64,000 bases of DNA from positions 2,170,001-2,234,000 of the forward strand of contig AP019755.1 in the NCBI GenBank assembly GCA_006742785.1, written 5' to 3'. The translations under genes were made by a program, and so were the position numbers. Under the pieces are notes generated by a model. The model had not been told where the DNA came from. It saw only the letters and a program-made list of their open reading frames with translations, and made no database searches. Positions 29,773 to 38,475 of this stretch are shown in pieces. This DNA comes from Nitrosomonas stercoris (GTDB lineage: Bacteria; Pseudomonadota; Gammaproteobacteria; Burkholderiales; Nitrosomonadaceae). Positions within the stretch are counted from its first letter, which is position 1, and each line of letters starts with the position of its first letter.

Positions 29773-30294
29773 ATGTTGAAACATATGATGCAACCACTGC
29801 GAAAAATTTTAATTCTGTTACTGCTGATTTTATTCCTGCCAGCGAATCACAGCACTGCATATGGTTTTCATTTTGAAGACAGTGCAGGAAAAACTCATGT
29901 TCTATCAGACTACAAGGGAAAATGGGTACTTATCAATTTCTGGGCAACCTGGTGCCCACCCTGCCTGAAAGAGATTCCTGACTTAGCACGCTTATCCGAG
30001 GAAAGGAGTGATATTGTAGTTCTTGGGATCGCTATGGAATATGACGACACTGAAGTGGTCATGCAATTTGTCAAGGATATGGCGATTCCCTATCCGATTA
30101 TATTGGGAGATATGGCCACCGCTGCTCAAATTGGAGATCGTATCTCAATGTTACCCAGCACTTATCTATTCGATCCGAATGGCAAGCCTGCTGTACGTAA
30201 AATTGGATTGACCACACGTGCTGAAATTGAAGCCTTCATTGATACCTACTCAAAACAATCAAAAGCAAATCATTCATCAATAACCGTCAATTGA
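29773..30294 (+). CDS. TlpA/ResA-like thioredoxin
   Basis: A periplasmic, membrane-anchored or exported thiol-disulphide protein. An N-terminal hydrophobic segment (KILILLLLILFLP) is a signal or anchor. The thioredoxin fold carries WCPPC with Cys61 and Cys64, and a cis-Pro in MLPSTYLFD. Such proteins usually reduce apocytochrome c or other exported thiols. No SD is clear before the first ATG, and ATGs at codons 5 and 6 are alternatives. Before the IS insertion its 3' end overlapped the convergent transglycosylase gene. Confidence 0.88.
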   Translation: MLKHMMQPLRKILILLLLILFLPANHSTAYGFHFEDSAGKTHVLSDYKGKWVLINFWATWCPPCLKEIPDLARLSEERSDIVVLGIAMEYDDTEVVMQFVKDMAIPYPIILGDMATAAQIGDRISMLPSTYLFDPNGKPAVRKIGLTTRAEIEAFIDTYSKQSKANHSSITVN

Positions 30295-30320
30295 GTTATC
30301 AACCGCGACCTTTTCTGTTA

Positions 30321-31164
30321 GAGCCTGTTCAAAATCTTTTAAGCAAAAGAGCCAGGAATGCCAGCTGAATGAATTGCAAGCTGGTATTGAGTTTACGCTC
30401 GCAGTTTTTCCACAACCGTCGATTCTTCTCCAGCCAGGCAAAGCTGCGCTCCACCACCCAACGCTTGGGGATAACGGCGAAGGTATGCAATTCACTGCGC
30501 TTGGCAATCTGCACCGTAACCAGTTTTCCTAGAATTTCTCGCACGCCTTCAGCAAATGGTTCTCCGGTATAGCCGCTATCGCACAGCAGACTTTGTACTT
30601 TTCCCAAGCTTGGTCTGCAGTGCTCCAGGGCTTGCAACGCCCCTTTGCGGTCAGTCACTTCTGCCGTCGTCACCGCAATGGCATGCGGCAAGCCCTGGGT
30701 ATCAACTGCGATGTGACGCTTGATACCAGAGATCTTCTTGCCAGCGTCATAACCCTTCTGGCCCGCCGTGTCCGTGTTTTTCACGCTCTGCGCGTCCACG
30801 ATCAAGAACGTGCTGCAAGCGCTGCGCCCCTGTCTGGTACGAACCGCGCCAACGGATTTTTTTTAACGCCCGCTCCAGCAGGCTCACTCCCTCCGCATCT
30901 GGCTCACTCCAGATGGCCCAGTACGAGTGCACTGTGCGCCACTTCGGAAAACTGTCCGGCAACAGACGCCACTGGCAGCCACTCTTGAGCAAATATAGCA
31001 CCGCACAAAACACCTCGTACAGATCCACGGTGCGCGGACGTGTCTTCTTCCTCGCACCCTCCAACAACAGGCGAACCTGCTCAAATTGTTCTCGACTAAT
31101 GTCGCTAGGATAGTATTTTCTCATCCAGAGAGTATCTACCAAAAAAAAGATTTTGAACAGGTTC
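30321..31164 (-). mobile_element. IS5-family insertion sequence, 844 bp
   Basis: Terminal inverted repeats begin GAGCCTGTTCAAAATCTTTT at 30321 and, on the other end, GAACCTGTTCAAAATCTTTT from 31164; they differ at one base in 20. Both sides are flanked by TTA (30318-30320 and 31165-31167), a three-base target duplication. Size, ends and the two-frame transposase fit the IS427/IS1031 part of the IS5 family. The element looks recent: ends, duplication and reading frames are intact. Confidence 0.92.
30329..31124 (-). CDS. IS5-family transposase in two frames
   Basis: The N-terminal frame starts at ATG 31124 (MRKYYPSDISREQFEQ) and continues to 30747. The C-terminal frame is open from 30862 to 30329 and holds the DDE parts IVDAQSVKNTDTAG, SGYTGE and ERSFAWLEKNRRL. 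The frames join at a run of eight A on the coding strand (30857-30864), where a one-base realignment gives an uninterrupted protein through LKK-SVGAVRTRQGR. Slippage at such A runs is known for this IS group. A single-base deletion or insertion would give the same picture, so activity is not certain. Confidence 0.85.
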
Positions 31165-31885
31165 TTAGATCAAGTGAAATTCGTGACTGCGGCACAAGCT
31201 TTAAAATCTCTCCAATCTGTCTAGCATAAGCGATAGAATCGACAGAATCCTGCGTACCTTGTATTGTATTTGGCACTTTTATTTTTTGCGCTATTTCCCG
31301 CTGTGCACTGGCTGAGTAAACCCAATGACGTTGCCAGGCATTAAACACAAGGTTTGGATAATCCGCCTTGCCCAAACTACCGTTATATCTTCCTAACGCC
31401 CGAAAATAATTGCCACGCTCTAAATCGAGGTAATGCCGTAAAATAGTACAACCGTAACGTAAATTAACTCGTAAATGAAACAAATTATGTTCCGGGGTAC
31501 CAATGACATCCACCCAAAACGGCATGACCTGCATATAACCGCGCGCACCGACAGACGAAACTGCGTATTTCTTAAAGTTACTCTCAATCTGAATAATACT
31601 CAGCACCAACTCAGGATCAAGCCCTGCACGCGTTGCCTCATAGTAAACCGTGGTTAAAAATGCTTTACGTTCTTTCAAATCCGGTATGCGCCTTTCCAAG
31701 CGCCCAACCATGGCATTTAGCCATTCATGTGCATCAGGATCAGACAAGGTAATCGATGCGGCAACAGCACTATCACTCACCGTGCGCTGCAACACCGTTC
31801 GTGTGCTCGCCGATAAAATTTCATAGACTTGCGAGCCCATTACCGTGGTACTGGCAAATAATAATAAGCTAATCAATCGCCGCAT
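31136..31885 (-). CDS. Lytic transglycosylase, 3' end rewritten by IS
   Basis: A soluble or exported peptidoglycan lytic transglycosylase with an SLT domain. The catalytic Glu is Glu101 in IQIESNF, followed by [14 protein letters not shown] and later GRYNGSLG. A signal peptide covers about residues 1-18. The start overlaps proS by 13 bases. The last nine codons (RTCSKSFFW) are encoded by the inverted repeat of the IS. Rejoining the flanks at the TTA duplication restores an ending of TEKVAVDNSIDGY with a stop at 30277-30279. The lost tail lies outside the SLT core, so activity may survive. Confidence 0.88.
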   Translation of the reverse strand: MRRLISLLLFASTTVMGSQVYEILSASTRTVLQRTVSDSAVAASITLSDPDAHEWLNAMVGRLERRIPDLKERKAFLTTVYYEATRAGLDPELVLSIIQIESNFKKYAVSSVGARGYMQVMPFWVDVIGTPEHNLFHLRVNLRYGCTILRHYLDLERGNYFRALGRYNGSLGKADYPNLVFNAWQRHWVYSASAQREIAQKIKVPNTIQGTQDSVDSIAYARQIGEILKLVPQSRISLDLRTCSKSFFW

Positions 31886-33579
31886 ATTTGTTTGATTAAA
31901 GCCTCTATCTCCTGCAAAGAAAACAGTCGAGATGTTTTTTCTGATCGCCCTTGATATTCCACCATACCATCGCGCAAATTGCGTTCACTGATCACAACCC
32001 GATGAGGGATACCAATTAGTTCCTGATCAGCAAACATGGCTCCTGGCCGTTCTGCACGATCATCCAACAACACCTCAACACCCGCTGCGCGACACGCTTG
32101 ATAAATCCGCTCTGCTTCAGCTTGAACCTGCTGATTTTTATGAAAACCAATCGGAATAATGGAAAGCTGAAACGGTGCAATTGCATCCGGAAAAATAATG
32201 CCACGCTCGTCATAGTTTTGCTCAATTGCCGCTGCAACAATGCGTGAAACACCGATGCCATAACAGCCCATTTCTAATATTTGCACCTGCCCAGACTCAT
32301 CCAAGTAAGTTGCTTTCATCTTTTCGGAATACTTAGTGCGCAGTTGAAAAATATGCCCCACCTCAATCCCTCGGCAAATTTCAAGCGTTCCTTTGCCGTC
32401 AGGAGATGGATCTCCAGCCACTACATTGCGAATATCAAACACCTGATCCGGCACGGGTAGGTCACGCTCAAAATTGACATTCACTAAATGGTGATTTTCT
32501 TCATTTGCACCACACACAAAGTTGCTCATCTCTAGTACAGCGCGATCAGCGATAATTTCAACCTTGGTATTAACAGGCCCTAAATATCCCGGAGGGCAAT
32601 CCATTTCAGCAATAATTCTACTTTCATCCGCAAATTCAAAATAACTAAGAAATGGGATCTTTCTAACTTTTGTTTCATTTAGTTGATGATCTCCTCGGAG
32701 CAGTAGCAGATAAAATCGCCCTTCTGCGATTACCGCCAATGTTTTAAGCGTTTGTTCAACCGGAACAGCTAAAAATTCGGCCACCTCAGCACAAGATTTT
32801 TGTTCAGGTGTTATCACCTTTTTCATCGTACTCGCTGGCGCTTTACGCGCAGCACCATGCGACACAGCCTCAGCCAACTCAATATTGGCTGCATAATCAG
32901 AATTAGGACAAAATGCAATGGCATCCTCGCCAGAATCAGCTAATACATGAAATTCGTGTGATCCGCTCCCCCCTATTGCTCCTGGGTCTGCTGCAACAGC
33001 TCGAAACTTCAAACCAATTCGAGTGAATATTTTGCTGTAAGTAGTGTGCATTTGCTGATACGTCTGCTCCAGACTCGGTAAATCAGCATGAAAAGAATAT
33101 GCATCTTTCATGATAAACTCTCTCGCACGCATGACACCAAAGCGTGGACGGATCTCATCACGAAATTTAGTTTGAATCTGGTAGAAATTGATCGGGAGCT
33201 GGCGATAGCTATTAATCTCGCGACGGGCAATATCAACAATGACCTCTTCATGAGTCGGCCCAAAGCAAAAATCGCGTTGATGTCTATCCTGAATTTTTAA
33301 CATTTGTGGCCCAAAGACATCCCAACGCCCTGATTCTTGCCAAAGTTCCGCAGGATGGATGGCAGGCATCAAAAGCTCCAGCGCGCCGCTGTTGTCCATT
33401 TCCTCCCGGATAATTTGCTCAATCTTGTGTAAAATCCTTAGTCCCAGCGGCATCCAGGAATATAGCCCACTACCCAAGCGCTTAATTAATCCGGCGCGTA
33501 ACATGAGTTGATGACTGATTAACTCAGCTTCAGCAGGGGCTTCTTTAAGAGTTGAAAGGAAAAATTGAGACACACGCAT
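31873..33579 (-). CDS. proS: Prolyl-tRNA synthetase
   Basis: Charges tRNA-Pro in the cytosol. It is the bacterial type: class II motifs 1-3 ([26 protein letters not shown] for motif 2, GCYGIGVSR for motif 3), with an INS/YbaK-like editing domain inserted at about residues 250-380 ([20 protein letters not shown]), and a C-terminal anticodon-binding domain. The length of 568 aa is typical. It overlaps the transglycosylase gene by 13 bases, suggesting one transcript. Confidence 0.97.
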   Translation of the reverse strand: MRVSQFFLSTLKEAPAEAELISHQLMLRAGLIKRLGSGLYSWMPLGLRILHKIEQIIREEMDNSGALELLMPAIHPAELWQESGRWDVFGPQMLKIQDRHQRDFCFGPTHEEVIVDIARREINSYRQLPINFYQIQTKFRDEIRPRFGVMRAREFIMKDAYSFHADLPSLEQTYQQMHTTYSKIFTRIGLKFRAVAADPGAIGGSGSHEFHVLADSGEDAIAFCPNSDYAANIELAEAVSHGAARKAPASTMKKVITPEQKSCAEVAEFLAVPVEQTLKTLAVIAEGRFYLLLLRGDHQLNETKVRKIPFLSYFEFADESRIIAEMDCPPGYLGPVNTKVEIIADRAVLEMSNFVCGANEENHHLVNVNFERDLPVPDQVFDIRNVVAGDPSPDGKGTLEICRGIEVGHIFQLRTKYSEKMKATYLDESGQVQILEMGCYGIGVSRIVAAAIEQNYDERGIIFPDAIAPFQLSIIPIGFHKNQQVQAEAERIYQACRAAGVEVLLDDRAERPGAMFADQELIGIPHRVVISERNLRDGMVEYQGRSEKTSRLFSLQEIEALIKQICGD

Positions 33580-33905
33580 GGCGAAGTTCCATTTATCATA
33601 GTGAATAATAAAATTATTTTACCTTGAAATTGCTTTGGTCCAAGCAACCATTAGAAAACGCAGGCGAGGTGATTAGTTCGAGAAAAAACAATGAAAAATG
33701 GAATCGATGCGTAACCAATGCGTATTTTAGTCAATTTTTAACACAGAAATAACAACACCATTCGTTTTTCAGTGATCCTCTGACGCGGGTTGATTGAATT
33801 GACAAGATTATTACTGGTCAAAAATAAAAACTAATAAATTACGGATAAAATACAAACACCATCAGCAATTCACTATAAATTAAGTTAAATTAACAGACAA
33901 ATCGT
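33580..33905. other. Intergenic region between proS and rppH
   Basis: These 326 bases between the divergent proS and rppH must hold both promoters. A perfect -35 TTGACA lies at 33799-33804 on the plus strand, but the -10 region 17 bases on (AAATAA) is poor; TAAAAT at 33846-33851 is the best -10-like hexamer. No gene or strong repeat is seen. Confidence 0.35.
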
Positions 33906-34460
33906 ATGATTGACCGTAATGGCTATAGAGCAAATGTTGGCATTGTTCTTCTAAACTCTAGAAACCAGGTATTCTGGGGTAAACGTGCTCGCCAAAATTC
34001 ATGGCAATTTCCCCAAGGTGGCATTAAATCTGGCGAAACCCCTACTCAGGCAATGTATCGGGAACTGGCAGAAGAAACAGGTTTACAGCCAGCACATGTC
34101 AAGATTATCGGACGAACAAAAAGATGGCTGCGTTACGATGTGCCATCTTGTTGGATCCGGCGAGATTGGCGCAAAAATTATCGTGGACAAAAACAAATCT
34201 GGTTTCTACTGCGTATGCTGGGAAAGGATAGTGATGTTGCACTTGAAACTTGCTCTCATCCTGAATTTGATGATTGGTGCTGGAATCAATATTGGGTTGA
34301 ACTGGAATCAGTCGTTGAATTCAAGCGACAAGTTTATCGCTTGGCTTTGACAGAACTCTCTCAGTTACTCAAACACGAAATCTGCCCAGGTAATGATTTG
34401 GCATATAGAATATGTCAGGAATCGATTAAAGATTCCTCAAAAAAGACACTAGAAGGATGA
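33906..34460 (+). CDS. rppH: RNA pyrophosphohydrolase RppH
   Basis: A Nudix hydrolase that converts the 5' triphosphate of mRNA to monophosphate and starts RNase E-dependent decay. The Nudix box [20 protein letters not shown] with TGL follows FPQ in residues 38-60, and the start [15 protein letters not shown] and [20 protein letters not shown] are characteristic of RppH. The length of 184 aa is normal. It is divergent from proS and upstream of the peroxidase gene, separated by 155 bases. Confidence 0.94.
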   Translation: MIDRNGYRANVGIVLLNSRNQVFWGKRARQNSWQFPQGGIKSGETPTQAMYRELAEETGLQPAHVKIIGRTKRWLRYDVPSCWIRRDWRKNYRGQKQIWFLLRMLGKDSDVALETCSHPEFDDWCWNQYWVELESVVEFKRQVYRLALTELSQLLKHEICPGNDLAYRICQESIKDSSKKTLEG

Positions 34461-34615
34461 CAAGACAATCAAATCGATTTGCAATTAATAACTGATACCT
34501 TTCGCTTAACACGAAAACATTAGTTGAATCACAATAATGACATTCGACAAAAATATATAAAATATAATTACTACAACACACGACACTACTATTTCAAATT
34601 ATGAAGGAGAGCATA

Positions 34616-35617
34616 ATGAAAAAGCATACTTGGACCACCTCGTTATTATCATTAAGTTTAGGAATAATATTTGGATCCACTAATGTAATCGCAGCCAACG
34701 AACCTATACAACCCATCAAAGCGGTTACACCTGAAAATGCGGATGTCACAGAGCTGGGCAAAATGCTTTTTTTTGATCCCAGATTATCCAAATCAGGTTT
34801 TATTTCCTGTAATTCCTGTCACAACCTCAGCATGGGCGGGACCGACAATATCAAAACCTCAATTGGCCACAAGTGGCAACAAGGACCGATTAATGCGCCT
34901 ACGGTACTTAATTCAAGCATGAACCTTGCTCAATTCTGGGATGGAAGAGCCAAAGACTTAAAAGAACAAGCGGGAGGGCCAATTGCTAATCCTAAAGAAA
35001 TGGGTTTTACCCATGAAATGGCTGAAAAAGTGATTGCTTCTATTCCGCAGTATCGTGACCATTTCAAAAAGGCATTTGGCTCCGATGAGGTCACTATTGA
35101 TCGTATTACTACTGCCATTGCCCAATTTGAGGAAACACTGGTCACACCAGGATCAAAGTTCGATAAATGGCTGGAGGGAGATAAAAATGCCTTAAATAAA
35201 GATGAGCTGGAAGGCTACAATTTATTTAAAAGCAATGGCTGCGTACAATGCCATAACGGTCCAGCAGTGGGCGGCACCACTTATCAAAAAATGGGCGTTT
35301 ACAAACCTTACGAAACCAAGAATCCTGCTACCGGACGCATGGCAGTAACCGGCAAAGAGGAAGATCGTAATTTCTTTAAGGTACCGGTATTACGTAACAT
35401 CGAACTCACCTATCCCTACTTTCACGATGGAGAAGCAGCCACGCTTGAACAAGCGGTTGAAACAATGGGCAGAATCCAGTTAAATCGTGAATTTAATAAA
35501 GATGAGATCTCTAAAATAGTGGCTTTCCTGAAAACCTTAACAGGTGATCAGCCTAATATTCAGATACCAATTTTGCCACCTTCCAATAACAGCACACCAC
35601 GTCCACAACCCTTTTGA
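34616..35617 (+). CDS. Di-haem cytochrome c peroxidase
   Basis: A periplasmic enzyme that reduces hydrogen peroxide with electrons from c-type cytochromes. The ATG at 34616 is chosen over one five codons upstream because GGAG lies seven bases before it and a standard signal peptide follows (cut after VIA). Two haem motifs are present: CNSCH (Cys65-His69) and CVQCH (Cys209-His213). The length of 333 aa and the ELGKMLFFDPRLS and PYFHDGEA blocks fit the CCP/MauG family. A strong hairpin follows the gene. It is next to regB-regA, a redox-sensing pair. Confidence 0.94.
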   Translation: MKKHTWTTSLLSLSLGIIFGSTNVIAANEPIQPIKAVTPENADVTELGKMLFFDPRLSKSGFISCNSCHNLSMGGTDNIKTSIGHKWQQGPINAPTVLNSSMNLAQFWDGRAKDLKEQAGGPIANPKEMGFTHEMAEKVIASIPQYRDHFKKAFGSDEVTIDRITTAIAQFEETLVTPGSKFDKWLEGDKNALNKDELEGYNLFKSNGCVQCHNGPAVGGTTYQKMGVYKPYETKNPATGRMAVTGKEEDRNFFKVPVLRNIELTYPYFHDGEAATLEQAVETMGRIQLNREFNKDEISKIVAFLKTLTGDQPNIQIPILPPSNNSTPRPQPF

Positions 35618-35654
35618 ATATTATCAGGCACAGCCCTGATATTACATTTACTTT

Positions 35655-35699
35655 CAACAACCCAACCTTTTTGACCCTAATAAAATGGTTGGGTTGTTG
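35655..35699 (+). terminator. Hairpin after cytochrome c peroxidase gene
   Basis: CAACAACCCAACC (35655-35667) and its exact reverse complement (35687-35699) form a 13-base stem, 37 bases after the stop codon. The loop is 19 bases. A CTATTT stretch follows rather than a long T-run, so this is a probable but imperfect intrinsic terminator. Confidence 0.6.
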
Positions 35700-35782
35700 C
35701 TATTTATACAACAAAACAACATATTATTTTTTCTGAAACATCCTTAAAATCAAGCCAAATTAGCAAAGCAGGTTAACGAATC

Positions 35783-37084
35783 ATGAGCATTTTCAGCATC
35801 TTGCACCAATCTCCTTCCGGCAAGAATCTGTTACGCTTGTTCCAACTCAGAATCATTGCTATTTTTTTTCAGATTGTTATTTTTTGGGTAGTCTATCAAT
35901 TCATTGAGCTCGAGTTACCCTGGCTTGAAATCACCTTAACCATTGCAATACTCGCAGTTTTAAATTTTTTTACCTGGATTCGATTACGTTATCCCTGGCC
36001 GGTTACCCACCCTGAATTCTTTATTCAGTTACTTATTGATGTTGTGGGGCTCGCAGCTCTGTTATATTTTAGTGGAGGATCAACCAACCCTTTTATTTCA
36101 CTGTACTTACTGCCACTTACCATCACAGCCATCGTACTGCCTTGGTATTACACCTGGAGCATGGCAGTCATCACAATTTCCTGCTACACCTTGCTACTAT
36201 TTAAATACATTCCCTTTCCACACGATCACCTCGATGATCATAGCCGGCACATGTTTGAGTTCAGTTTGCACATAGCCGGCATGTGGCTGACGTTTGTATT
36301 AAGCACTTTGCTCATCACTTCATTTATCGCCCGCATGAATGCCTCTATTCGTGAACGGGACAACGAGCTATCAAGATCGCGCGAACGAGCCTTGCAAAAC
36401 GAACAAATCATCGCACTTGGCACTCTAGCCGCTGGTGCAGCACACGAGTTAGGCACCCCCTTATCAACCATGGCTATTATTACAGGAGAAATGCACCGAG
36501 AAGTGCCTGAAGATCCCGAATTACAAAATAATATACAAATCTTGCGCGATCAAATAGCACACTGCAAACAAATACTGACACACTTATTGGCAGATGCAGG
36601 ACAGTCCCGAGTGGAAGCAGGTAGTGGTCAACCTGCGGACGTTTTCTTACAACAAATTATAGACAAGTGGCAATTAATTCGTCCTTCTGTTAAGTTTATC
36701 TATCAATGTAAAAGCACACAGCCTGCCCCGGTGATCATGAATACTCACTTGCTCAGCCAATCTATTTTAAACTTGCTAAATAATGCGGCAGACGCTTCAA
36801 CCGAACTGGTAACCATTTTCAGTCAGTGGAATGAAAAACAGCTACATCTGACCATACTGGATGATGGAACAGGACTGGATACAGAAACAGCAGAACATGC
36901 CGGCGAACCTTTTTTTACGCGCAAAGGACCAGGACAAGGGTTTGGCATTGGATTATTTCTCGCCAACACCAACATTGAACGCTTTGGTGGCAACATACGC
37001 TTATTTAACCGCCCCGAGGGTGGAGCGTGCACACAGGTAACTATTCCTGTTGCGTACAAAGCAGCTGATAACGCACAATCCTAA
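35783..37084 (+). CDS. regB: Redox sensor histidine kinase RegB/PrrB
   Basis: A membrane sensor kinase that responds to quinone and redox state. Six hydrophobic segments fill residues about 20-185 and include GGSTNPF (98-104), the conserved quinone-site heptad of RegB. The H-box GAAHELGTPLSTM puts the phosphorylated His at 221. Cys261, forty residues later, matches the redox-active Cys265 of Rhodobacter capsulatus RegB in spacing. The ATPase domain has LNNAADAS, DDGTGLD and GQGFGIGLFL. The length of 433 aa is normal. It is 14 bases before regA. Confidence 0.93.
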   Translation: MSIFSILHQSPSGKNLLRLFQLRIIAIFFQIVIFWVVYQFIELELPWLEITLTIAILAVLNFFTWIRLRYPWPVTHPEFFIQLLIDVVGLAALLYFSGGSTNPFISLYLLPLTITAIVLPWYYTWSMAVITISCYTLLLFKYIPFPHDHLDDHSRHMFEFSLHIAGMWLTFVLSTLLITSFIARMNASIRERDNELSRSRERALQNEQIIALGTLAAGAAHELGTPLSTMAIITGEMHREVPEDPELQNNIQILRDQIAHCKQILTHLLADAGQSRVEAGSGQPADVFLQQIIDKWQLIRPSVKFIYQCKSTQPAPVIMNTHLLSQSILNLLNNAADASTELVTIFSQWNEKQLHLTILDDGTGLDTETAEHAGEPFFTRKGPGQGFGIGLFLANTNIERFGGNIRLFNRPEGGACTQVTIPVAYKAADNAQS

Positions 37085-37098
37085 GAGGAATCTATTTC

Positions 37099-37644
37099 GT
37101 GAATGTTTCTATCGATCACCCCAGCTTACTTATCGTGGACGATGACAAAACTTTCTGTGATGTACTAGCCAAAGCGATGACAAAACGTGGATTCGAAGTT
37201 ACTTGTACACATGACATCCACACGACGACCAAACAAGCAGAAGCACTCATACCGGAATACGCCGTTATTGATCTCAAATTGGGAAACGAGTCTGGTTTAT
37301 CACTTATTGAGGCTATTAAGAAATTGGATCCAGGGACTCGTATTGTTGTACTAACTGGTTATGCCAGTATTGCTACTGCTGTAGAAGCCATCAAGCTAGG
37401 AGCAACACATTATCTAGCTAAACCGGTAGATGCTGACGAAATTATGCTAGCATTTGAACGTACCAACGGAGATGTTGGTACGCCAATTAATCCTCACCGG
37501 CTCTCAGTCGAGCGAATGGAGTGGGAATATATCCACCACATTTTGGTAGAAAACGATAACAATATCTCTGCAACAGCTAAAGCGCTCAACATGCATCGAC
37601 GCACGCTACAACGCAAACTTTCAAAAAGACCAGCTCAGATTTAG
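37099..37644 (+). CDS. regA: Response regulator RegA/PrrA
   Basis: The partner of RegB. The receiver domain has VDDD near residue 13, the phosphorylated Asp58 in YAVIDLKLG, and the lysine in HYLAKPVDADE. A short linker leads to a Fis-type helix-turn-helix, NISATAKALNMHRRTLQRKL. The length of 181 aa fits the family. The start is GTG at 37099 with AAGAGGAA upstream. In other proteobacteria RegA controls respiration, carbon fixation and electron-transport genes; which genes it controls here is not shown by the sequence. Confidence 0.93.
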   Translation: MNVSIDHPSLLIVDDDKTFCDVLAKAMTKRGFEVTCTHDIHTTTKQAEALIPEYAVIDLKLGNESGLSLIEAIKKLDPGTRIVVLTGYASIATAVEAIKLGATHYLAKPVDADEIMLAFERTNGDVGTPINPHRLSVERMEWEYIHHILVENDNNISATAKALNMHRRTLQRKLSKRPAQI

Positions 37645-37654
37645 CTTTATTCCA

Positions 37655-37692
37655 CTGGCAAAAATATCAATCATGCTAAATATTTTCGCCAG
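37655..37692 (+). terminator. Hairpin after regA
   Basis: CTGGCAAAAATAT (37655-37667) pairs with ATATTTTCGCCAG (37680-37692) with one mismatch. It lies ten bases after the regA stop. No T-run follows, so terminator function is plausible but not certain. The rest of the gap to 37941 is AT-rich and shows nothing else. Confidence 0.45.
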
Positions 37693-37941
37693 CGCTGATC
37701 TTAATTAGCTATCCGCCAGATAAAATTTATCATCAATCCAGTAATAAAAATGTACCTAACGACATAGCCAAATACTCGTATTTACCAATAATAATATTGA
37801 TCAATAAGTGAGAATTATCAACTAAAATTATAGAAAAATTCCCCTGTATTTATATAATTTTGCGCCTTAAACAAACATGATCACTGCTAAACTATTGAAA
37901 TGATACAACTAGTATAATATTTCCAAGAATCCAATCACTCT

Positions 37942-38250
37942 ATGAACGAACTATTGACTATCTTGCGCGAAAACCCGGAACCGCTTAGTCGATTGGATGT
38001 GAGTAACTTTTACCATGAGCGTATCAATCACAGCGCCTTGTTTGCGAAAGGCAAAAAAACACATCAACGGCATTGAGAACTTCTGGAATCAGGCCAAGCG
38101 TGTGTTAAGAAAATACAATGAGATTCCAAAAGGATCGTTCCCGCTATTCCTTAAGGAATGCGAGTTCAGATTTAATTATGGAACCCCAAAACAACAACTG
38201 AAAACACTAAAGGAGTGGGCCGATATTTAGTACTTATCTACTACAGCCCC
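37942..38250 (+). pseudogene. IS1595-type transposase remnant
   Basis: Two fragments in adjacent frames make up the C-terminal part of an ISXO2/IS1595-type DDE transposase. The first runs from ATG 37942 to DVSNFYHERINHSALFAKGK. The second (to 38230) holds HINGIENFWNQAKRVLRKYN and LFLKECEFRFNYG. They are joined across seven A at 38053-38059; removing one A restores the frame. The N-terminal two thirds are missing. The sequence TACTTATCTACTACAGCCCC at 38231-38250 looks like the right terminal repeat (GGGGCTGTAGTA on the other strand); no left end was found. The 225 bases to the next gene show nothing. Confidence 0.75.
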
Positions 38251-38475
38251 AACATTTTAGTTTTGGGCCAGTTTCATTCATATAGGTGTTTTACTTAAAC
38301 AAACTGATTGGTACTCCATTCAGCATGATCTCAGCAATTTATCCTTCTTCCGCATTCTGTCAAACTCCACCATAAATTCACTGCTAGCTTGTCAAGCACA
38401 CAACAATAACCGTTAGCACAATTTGTTCAACCTCTTTTACCAGAAAAGAACAAATAATTTACTTTCTCAAGTAAC

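Noticed and set aside
30593..30988. Plus-strand frame inside the IS element
   Set aside because: It lies antisense to the transposase, which has clear DDE-family sequence in the other direction.
34524..34568. Possible FNR/Anr-type site and promoter before the peroxidase gene
   Set aside because: TTGAAT and nearby sequence do not form the TTGAT-N4-ATCAA palindrome, and the TATAAT at 34563-34568 has no -35 at a usable distance.
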